This document shows positions 57,028 through 64,000 of a stretch of 64,000 nt of DNA, one piece after another (within the stretch, counting starts at the first letter, position 1; each line of letters starts with the position of its first letter). Position numbers and translations under genes: made by a program. The notes beneath the pieces are model-generated. The model made no database searches, was not told the DNA's origin, and saw only the letters and a program-made list of their open reading frames with translations. This stretch comes from Laburnicola sp. R22_1 (taxonomy: Eukaryota > Ascomycota > Dothideomycetes > Pleosporales > Didymosphaeriaceae): the NCBI GenBank assembly GCA_014281115.1, contig JACONQ010000016.1, positions 2,418,001 to 2,482,000 on the forward strand, given 5' to 3'.

Positions 57028-60000
57028 TTTAACTACAACCTGTTGTGCGGCATTATTATCTGTTAAGCTTGCGCATTTGCAGTGCCGCCAAAGCACATTA
57101 TTATGCACCTTAAAGAATGTTACCCCAGAGTACCTGTCCCCAAGTGACGCGTTATTGAAGCAGCTACGCGCGAATTGCGCGATCTAGCATGGGAGCAGAA
57201 GGACCTTCGCCTGCCCCTTATAGCGAAAGCACCCATTCCAGGTCTTGTTAATAGCACTAATGGGCTAGTGTGCTAGTAGGAAGAATGCATATACACGTGC
57301 ACTATAAAATAGCGCATTACCACCCACTGCAAGGAACAGCACAGCTAGACTAATAAATAGAGACAAGGGAGAGATGTAAGGAAGAAGAGCACGCAGCCTG
57401 CCAACTAGTTGTGGGCAGAAGGGCAGCCTTACCAACGCGTGTTTAGGGCGGGCGGCTGGCTGGTGTATATAGCGCTCAGGGCGCTAGCGGTCGCTACTAT
57501 ATTCTAGCGCAGCGTAGACAATCTGTACAAGCAGGTTAAGGCAAAATAGAGGCGTATTAAGAAGGAAGAAGCGGCTGCGGCTGCAAAGGACACAATCTAG
57601 GAGGGCAGGCGTTACGTTCCTAATCCCTGGCTTAAGCTAACTGGCTGGCCGTCTCACCTAAAGGGTAGAGAACAGGCAGCCCTTCTAAGCGCTTGCCTTC
57701 CACTAGTAGACCCACCCGCTAAAGTAGTAAGTAAGGGCGAGGTCGCACTTCAGCGTGTATGTAACGCTATACAACGCCTTATGCGTAGCGCGTTCTAAAT
57801 GTGCCAAGTAGAGGTAGTTAGGCAGTCTACGCTTAAGGTTATTAAGCGACGCAAAACAGGTGCCAACTTAAATAAAAAACCCTTCTACTCGCATTAGAAC
57901 GCGAACACAATTAAAAGATATAGCGATAAGATTATTAGTGTTCTATGCTATGTGTGAAGGACGTGCAACGACGCGCGGCTGGCGTACACACTCTTATTTA
58001 ACTAGTATGCACACATAGGCGAGATAAAGCGCATTGCGAAGCAGCCTAGCCAGAGGAATAGGAAACGCTTAGACTTAGCGTGCCTAAACTTCTGGATCTC
58101 CCTACTTAACCATAACCTCGCGGATAACAAGTACAAAAACGCGCTCCTTAGTGGCGTTGTTGTGCTTAGTCTAAAGCCTAACCATCTTAGAGGTGGATAG
58201 TATCCAGCGCACAAGTTCTCGCTAGTGCTTTCTACGCTAATTACTATGTTAAAGGCGCTTACTCTGTATGCCGCCTACCACAAATGGCTTAACTACAAAG
58301 TGGGCAGCAACGCAGCTATTTTAGTGCACAAGCTAGTTAGAGATATAGCTAAGCGATTTATACAGCTATCTAGCTTCTAAGGCACAGTTAGTCCTATAAA
58401 CTATATACTACGCCTCTGGACGCTTACAAGGAGCCTTGCGACGCAGCGCAACACATTAGGCTTAGTATTATAGGATGGCAACAAGATTCTTATTAACTAG
58501 TAGAGCTTTACTATAGTAGACCTCTAAAGCATAATTAAAGGGCTGTGCGAGACAGTGCGTTAGCGGCTGCTAGCTAAAGTCCTACTGTTAGACATAGACA
58601 AAGGCGGCCACGTGCGGGCTAGGACTACACCTCTCTCACCACTGTCTATAGAGGCGCTTGTAGACTAACTAGCGGAGCTATTAGCCAGCTTTAGCTTCCT
58701 TAAGCATTCTAACAATCACTTTAATATATAGCATAACTAGCTCCTATATTAAGTTATGCACAAGCCTAAGTTATAGAGAAGATTTAGAAAGGGTATAAAT
58801 AGTAAGTAGTAATGCAATTATAAAGTACACGCCTATATAATAGGGGTGCGTAAGTTTAAGAAAGGTCTTTTCGCGCTTATACACCTCTTTACAAGGGCCC
58901 CCGCTTATAGAATAGAGATTATATTAATCTTGTGCAAGAATAATATAAGTAGCGTTGAGTACTATAGCGTGTTTATTAAAGGTAGCCTTGTTGCCTTTGT
59001 AACAATATATTATAAGGGGTACAGCTTTAGTAAGTATATTAAGACGATCTATTACTATGTCTCCTATAAGGTAAGCGAGCTTATTGTGTACTTTCTTGCG
59101 CTGGCGCGACCCTTTATTATAGACGTTTAGAAGATACACAGTAGTGTTAGGGGCTATACTTTATTTCTATAGGAGCCTCCACCTAAGCAGGCAGTGGGCG
59201 ACAACGTAGAGAGCGAGGAGGACAAGAATAAGGAGAACAAGAGCGACAAGAATAAGAGTGAGAAGGATAAGAGTGGGGACAACGTGGAGCACCCTTGCGT
59301 TAACAGGGCAGGTTGCCCTCGTGCTAGCAGACTAGAGAAGCCTAAATTAACTAACCTAGATAGTTTCTAGGGCACTAACCGCATACGCCGCGTGCTATAA
59401 GGGTACACTAGTTAGTTTATAGGCACTTTGCTTAGCACGCGCTATTGGCAATATACGTATTTTATAATCTATTGCAATATTAGTACTAATAATAAGGCGC
59501 GTAAGGTGCTTAAGATACTCTACTAGAATAAAGAGCCTATCGCTAATAACGCGCAAGTGCTATAGTTAGGTTACACGCTTTGGACAAAAGAGAGCGGCTA
59601 TAGCTATCTACTGCTTAAGTCGCCTAACCAGACACACTAGGAGCGAGAATAGTTTTGCAGTATAAGCGAAGACTAGTATTAACTACTAGGGTTTACGTCT
59701 GCTTGGAAAGGCAGCCGCACTAACCCTAGCCAGACAACAGCCATAATCCTATAGTAGAAACGGGCTGCGTTAGTGCGCTAGGCTGCACTTGCGAGTGCAG
59801 ACCTAAAGGCCTTATTTAGAACAATAATAAACAAGCCAGAGGCGGAGTTCCAGAGCAAGTAGAAAGAGGCCCTAGTTGCTATCTTAAATTAGCGGCTGCG
59901 CGTGCTAGTTGTAATGGCCATAGGTACTGGCAAGAGTATACTATTTATACTGCCCACTACTATTATAGGCTCTGGTATTACCATTATAATCGCCCTACTA

Positions 60001-61817
60001 AACTCCCTTATTAATAACCTACTTGACTAATATAAGAAGAAGGGTATTAAGGCGGCAAAGTGGAATAAGAAGCAACCGCCCTACTAGGCCACCATTGTGC
60101 TAGTAACGCCTAAGGGCGCCGTGTTAGCCTCCTTTGGCTAATTTCTAGATAAAAAGCGTATGATGCGCAAACTAGACCGCATTGTTATTAATAAGTGCCA
60201 CATACTAATAAAGTTATTAGAGAAGTGGCAGCTAGACGTCCTAAAGTTAACGCAGATAATAGAGAAGGGGACTTAGGTTATCTATCTTACTATAACACTA
60301 CTACTAATATTGTAGTGCATCTTCCTATAAGTGGCTAGTCTTAATAAGCGATTACTAACTATCTGCCGCAATACTTAAACCACGTAGCCTAATATTGCCT
60401 ACTAAGTTATTAGCTATCCCTATAACTAGCTTAAAGATTCCCTAACGCAACTTATTGTCCAGAAGAGAGGGTAGTACAGAGAGGAGGCCTAGGTAGTCGT
60501 CTACTACCGCACGGTAGAGCAGACATAGAGTATGGCCACACTCCTATAGTGCCCTGCCTACTTTAGGGAGATAGAAACAGAGGAAGAAAAGATAGGCCAT
60601 ATGCGCGCCTTTGCTAGTAGTCTTATTAAGGCATACACAGCCACTAGTATACTTAGCCTTAGACTAGATACGTATAGGCTTAGGGTAGTTATATATATAG
60701 GCATATGCCACCTACTTTGCAAGTACATCTAGAAAAGCAGTTATAGTGGGCATTCTAGGCTCCCTAGCGAATCCATTATCTTGACTCTAGAGTGGCGCAC
60801 TAAGACAGGTAAGATAAGGCGTTTAGTGCTGTTTAAGCTAGACAAACTAGGAAAGATATTCCTAATAAGCACCGCGTGTTAGCGCATCGCTATTAATAGT
60901 TACATAGATAAAAGAAAGGATTAAGCATAGTGCAAGGTGGGCGAGGCTATGTATAACCTATACTTTGCACGCTCTTATAGATTAAAGCGGTCTATTACAC
61001 TACTACCTATAGTGTTAGAAGTAGAGGAGTAGGCGACACACCGTAGGCTTAAGGCGACTGTCTCGCTTAAGCAATAGTAGCTAGAAATGCGGCAGTGGTA
61101 AGACGCAGATAAGAAAGCCTCTAAGCTAGAGTAGCTAGATAGGCATCTCGCTCGCTAGCGCGGCGTGTGTATCCTGTGTATGGCTCTTATAGGCATATCT
61201 AAAAGCCATAAGTAGTAGTAGTGCTCTAGTTATGTGGGCATAGGGGCTATACGTAAGAATATAGAGCAGCTAAAGTATATAAAGTAGCAGCTATACACGC
61301 GTTGCGATAGGTGCTTAGCGCTACAGGCCCTCTATAACTAGTAAGTAGAGACAGACAAGCTAGGGCTATATAAGAATCGCGGAACTAGTCTTTACTAGTA
61401 CAAAGGCGTGCTATAATCTATAGTGGCTGCGTTGTTACTATTTTATAGCAAAACACTTAAGCGCTAGTACTAACTAATACTAGCGCAGATGCAGTTACTA
61501 ATGTATCCTATAAGAGAAGCGAATCTAGCCATCCTACTTAGTGCAAAGACAACAATTAGGGGGCGAGATACGAGCTAGATAGTAAGGCTATTTTATACGT
61601 GGGGAGAGAGATTGCTATTTTAAGAGTTAGGCGTAAAGTGTGTGTTAGGGGGTGCCTAACACGCGGGACTGCGCACCTTAAAGTTAGGCGTTAGGTCCTA
61701 TTAGTAGACACGCTGCAAGAATACTGTCTCTAAAGGTGCTTATTTCTACGTTCCCTCTTTAATAGTAAGTAGAGTCTATTGCATAGTAAGCGCTCTAGGC
61801 AAGAACCTAATTTGACT
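57028..61817 (+). pseudogene. OrsD-type zinc-finger / RecQ-like helicase, RIP-mutated
   Basis: A single frame runs for about 1,600 codons with very many TAG/TAA codons. The N-terminus has an OrsD-like finger region: CGIIIC-stop-ACAFAVPPKHIIMHLKE, then GLVNSTNGLVC and EECIYTCT...ITTHCKEQHS. A central part characteristic of large fungal OrsD proteins follows (VRKFKKGLFALIHLF at about 58850, VAFVTIYYKGYSFSKYIKT, VYFLALARPFIIDV). The helicase starts with Walker A AIGTGKSILFILP (about 59917-59955), then VLVTPKGAV, LDRIVINKCHILI (motif II, DECH to NKCH), IYLTITLLL and VVVYYRT. Motif VI (QESGRAGR expected) is degraded near 60740. RecQ-like helicases of this kind are often subtelomeric in fungi, but no telomere repeat is present here. 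Non-functional. Confidence 0.7.
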
Positions 61818-62964
61818 TAGTATATAGGAAAAATTAATAAGGTCTTTGTGTTACTATAAACGTTAGAGAACAACTATCGCCCCGCCCTAATCTAAGACCT
61901 TATACTAGTAGCTGCATCCAACATTCTTATAAAGAGAAAGTGCGAATCTATAAATAAGAAATACGAACTCTTTAACGCAAAGCAGGTCTTTATCCCTACT
62001 AAAGTTCGCAAGTCTAAAGTTAAGGACTATATCTTTTGTTAAGGGATACTCCTTTGCTAATAGCTATACATTATTATTAATAATCGCATTAATAGATCTT
62101 ATAGGGGCAAAGTCCGCAGGCTTCTATAGTCCAAAATAGGTAATAGGCTAAAGGCAGGTTCCCTGCTAGCGACCTTAGGCTCCTTACTAACTACCTTGTC
62201 TGCCCTATTAGCTTCGTCTTCTTTCTTGGCGGATATAGTATACAACGTCTAGTTAGGTTTTGGTTAGAGACCTATAAAAGGACATGCGTCTATAAAACCG
62301 CTAGACTTGGCATCTCGCGCAAAGAAGATATCCGCCGCAACGCTACACTAGTATAGGTCTAGCAATGTGTTCTGTGGTGCTAGGGAAGCATTAGAGGGGG
62401 CACGACAAGCTGGCTTACACGTTGGCTAGAGACTAGAGATTAACTAAACAGCTATAAAAGCGTCTTCCCTACTGTATAGGCGCTCCGTATAGACGCGTAT
62501 AACTTCCCCACAAAGGCCCAGCGCAGCACTTATAGTGTTAACATCCCGCATCTCTCCTAACCCAGAGCGCTAAATCTATTGTTATAAGGGTGGATTACTT
62601 TATTAGTAACACAAACTACGCGTACAGCGTGTATTTCTAAGATTAGGGGGTACGGTAGATTATTATTTCACAGGTAAGGTAGATTTAGTTTCTATTAGCG
62701 GATTTGCTCTAAACTTAGATATGTTTTTTATACTAATAAGCTACACTATCTATAGGATTTATAGAAACCTAACTTGCGTAGTAGAGCGTAGGCAAAAGAG
62801 ATATTATAGGTTAGAGTTATATTAATAAGGGGATTAGTAGTGTACTACCAAAGTTAGGACTAAGTAGAACACAGAGCCTAGCCACTATAATTAAGGCGAA
62901 GAGAGAGACATATTTAGTAAGTTAAATAGTACGTTTAGAGCAGATTAATCTAGCGTGTTAGTAT
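61818..62964. other. AT-rich degenerate stretch between helicase pseudogenes, unassigned
   Basis: Short coding-like pieces appear in frame 3 around 62250-62580 (RLVRFWLETYKRTCVYKTARLG, LRIDAYNFPTKAQRSTYSVN) broken by TAG/TAA. They may belong to the end of the first helicase gene or to another gene. Not resolved. Confidence 0.35.
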
Positions 62965-64000
62965 GGCTAAAGTAAACATATTATATTAATATTTTAACTA
63001 TTTAGTAAAGTACTAGGTAGCTATATATAAAAAGTACTAGAATATAGTATGGCTAGATTAAATTAAGGGCTATTTATAGAAGTAGTATAAGATTAAATAT
63101 AAAGACGCTAGTAAGATAGGATTAGAAGTTCGTAGCTAGGTAGGCATTATATAGTACCCTAGTAAGTTTATACCACTAAGCTAAATTATAGCGCTATATT
63201 TCTAGTTGCCTATATATATAGACGGGTTATTATACTAGTTAAATCTAAAATAGTATTAGTAGGTATTACAAAGTATTAAGAGTATAAAGAAATATTAGTA
63301 TAAAGACTGCTAAGAATAGTTAGTAGGAAAGAAGCGTAGGCAACTAAGTTAGATTAAGAAAAAGAAATTATAAGCGTAAATAGAATAGAAATACACGCGT
63401 GTATATTACTAGTAATTATTTAGTAGCTACTATAGTTTATAGTATTTCTAAGTATATATACCTAATAAAGATCTAGTAGATAGTCTAGAACTTATTTCTA
63501 TTAATAGCGAGACTATATAGGCGCGAATAGAAGAAGAAATAACTAGAGTGTAGGAGAATATTAAAAAGCGGGCGTAAAATACTATCTAGGATAGCGAGAG
63601 AGATAAAGTAAACCTACGGCTAAAGTGGACGTAGTGGCTATTATATTTAGTAGATATAGAGAGGCCTAATTTATTAGCGTGTGTTAAAGAGCCTATTACT
63701 AATACTAACCCTAGAAAAGATAAGGCGGTAGAGCTAGTAGAAGTAGTAATTTAGGCGGCCATAGATAGGTTAGCGTAGTTTAGCCAGACGTTTATAATTA
63801 ACTAAATTAGCGTGTTTATATAGTTAGAGGCTATTTAAATAGAAAAGTACTAGACGTAGTTCTAGCCATTATAGCTATATATAGATAAGAATGCTATTAT
63901 TAAGTATACGCGGCTATAGTAGTAGATATTAATATTTTTACACGTATATAGAAGAAGTATATATAGAAGAGCCTAAAGTACTAGTTTATACGCTAATAGT
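62965..64000 (+). pseudogene. Second OrsD/RecQ-type gene, 5' part, runs off the window
   Basis: One frame read through many stops gives the N-terminal region expected of large fungal OrsD/helicase proteins: FNYLVKY-stop-VAIYKK, SKIGLEVRS, YPSKFIPLS; later SRDKVNLRLKWT-like, YLVDIERPNLLACVKEPI, AAIDRLA-stop-FSQTFI and stop-LEAI-stop-IEKY. It differs from the start of the first gene, which lacks this upstream part, so it is either a second copy or a longer family member. Strand and family are inferred from these blocks. The 3' part lies outside the window. Confidence 0.5.

Noticed and set aside
58924..59139. Minus-strand ORF of 71 codons
   Set aside because: It is antisense to the conserved central part of the OrsD/RecQ pseudogene; the plus-strand frame matches the family.
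1..64000. Starship-type cargo element
   Set aside because: I saw no tyrosine-recombinase (DUF3435) captain gene. The Gln-rich ORF at 53333-54660 lacks recognisable recombinase motifs.
57028..64000. Telomere or chromosome end
   Set aside because: Helicases of this type are often subtelomeric, but I saw no tandem TTAGGG/CCCTAA run in the window.

Overview
The window comes from a filamentous ascomycete (Pezizomycotina) genome, and most of it is a transposon graveyard. Three things point to a fungus. The few host genes have short introns of about 50-75 bp with GTANGT donors. The transposable elements are fungal types: pogo/Fot-like, Tc1/mariner, hAT, Ty1/copia and a Tad1-like LINE. Almost every element ORF keeps one reading frame but carries in-frame TAG/TAA codons where CAG/CAA (or TGG) is expected, which is the signature of repeat-induced point mutation (RIP, CpA to TpA). 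I have not computed RIP indices; this is read from stop codons and from element copies compared with each other.

Layout. 1-2.6 kb: a pogo-like element with a C-terminal zinc knuckle (A1), inserted in a hAT element (G). 2.6-9.0 kb: remnants of host metabolic genes, namely a 5'-truncated fungal transcription factor, a sugar-porter MFS pseudogene split by a LINE with a 13-bp target duplication, and an ABC transporter pseudogene. 9.1-9.6 kb: a 515-bp hAT MITE with an 8-bp target duplication. 9.97-25.6 kb: a small host gene (about 120 codons) split in its first exon by a 15.1-kb hAT nest. The hAT (H) contains a copia element (C1), and C1 contains a second copia (C2) and a 1.06-kb TIR element. The target-site duplications are preserved: GTGCTTCC for H, ATTAG for C1, AGACT for C2 and TA for the TIR element.

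25.7-31.9 kb: three pogo/CENP-B-like elements (B1, B2, B3), with a 192-bp solo LTR inside B2. 31.9-37.5 kb: a truncated hAT (D1) and a complete hAT (D2, one intron). 37.5-38.4 kb: the TPR end of an NLR-like gene. 38.7-40.0 kb: a complete Tc1/mariner (E1). 40.1-47.1 kb: an older Tc1/mariner (F) split by a nearly intact 5.47-kb copia (C4, 292-bp LTRs).

47.5-50.8 kb: a gene island that has largely escaped RIP, holding a hypothetical ORF and a seven-exon secreted subtilisin-like protease with the full Asp/His/Asn/Ser set. 50.9-64 kb: a heavily mutated AT-rich stretch with a divergent Gln-rich ORF, a complete pogo element (A2), one OrsD/RecQ-type helicase pseudogene and the start of a second one running off the window.

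Taken together, the sequence records successive insertions into host genes followed by RIP. The oldest layers (G, H, C1, C2, F, helicases) are riddled with stops. Younger layers (C4, E1, A2, B1, B3, D2) have few. The solo LTR and the protease gene look unmutated. Only the subtilisin gene can be called plausibly functional with confidence.
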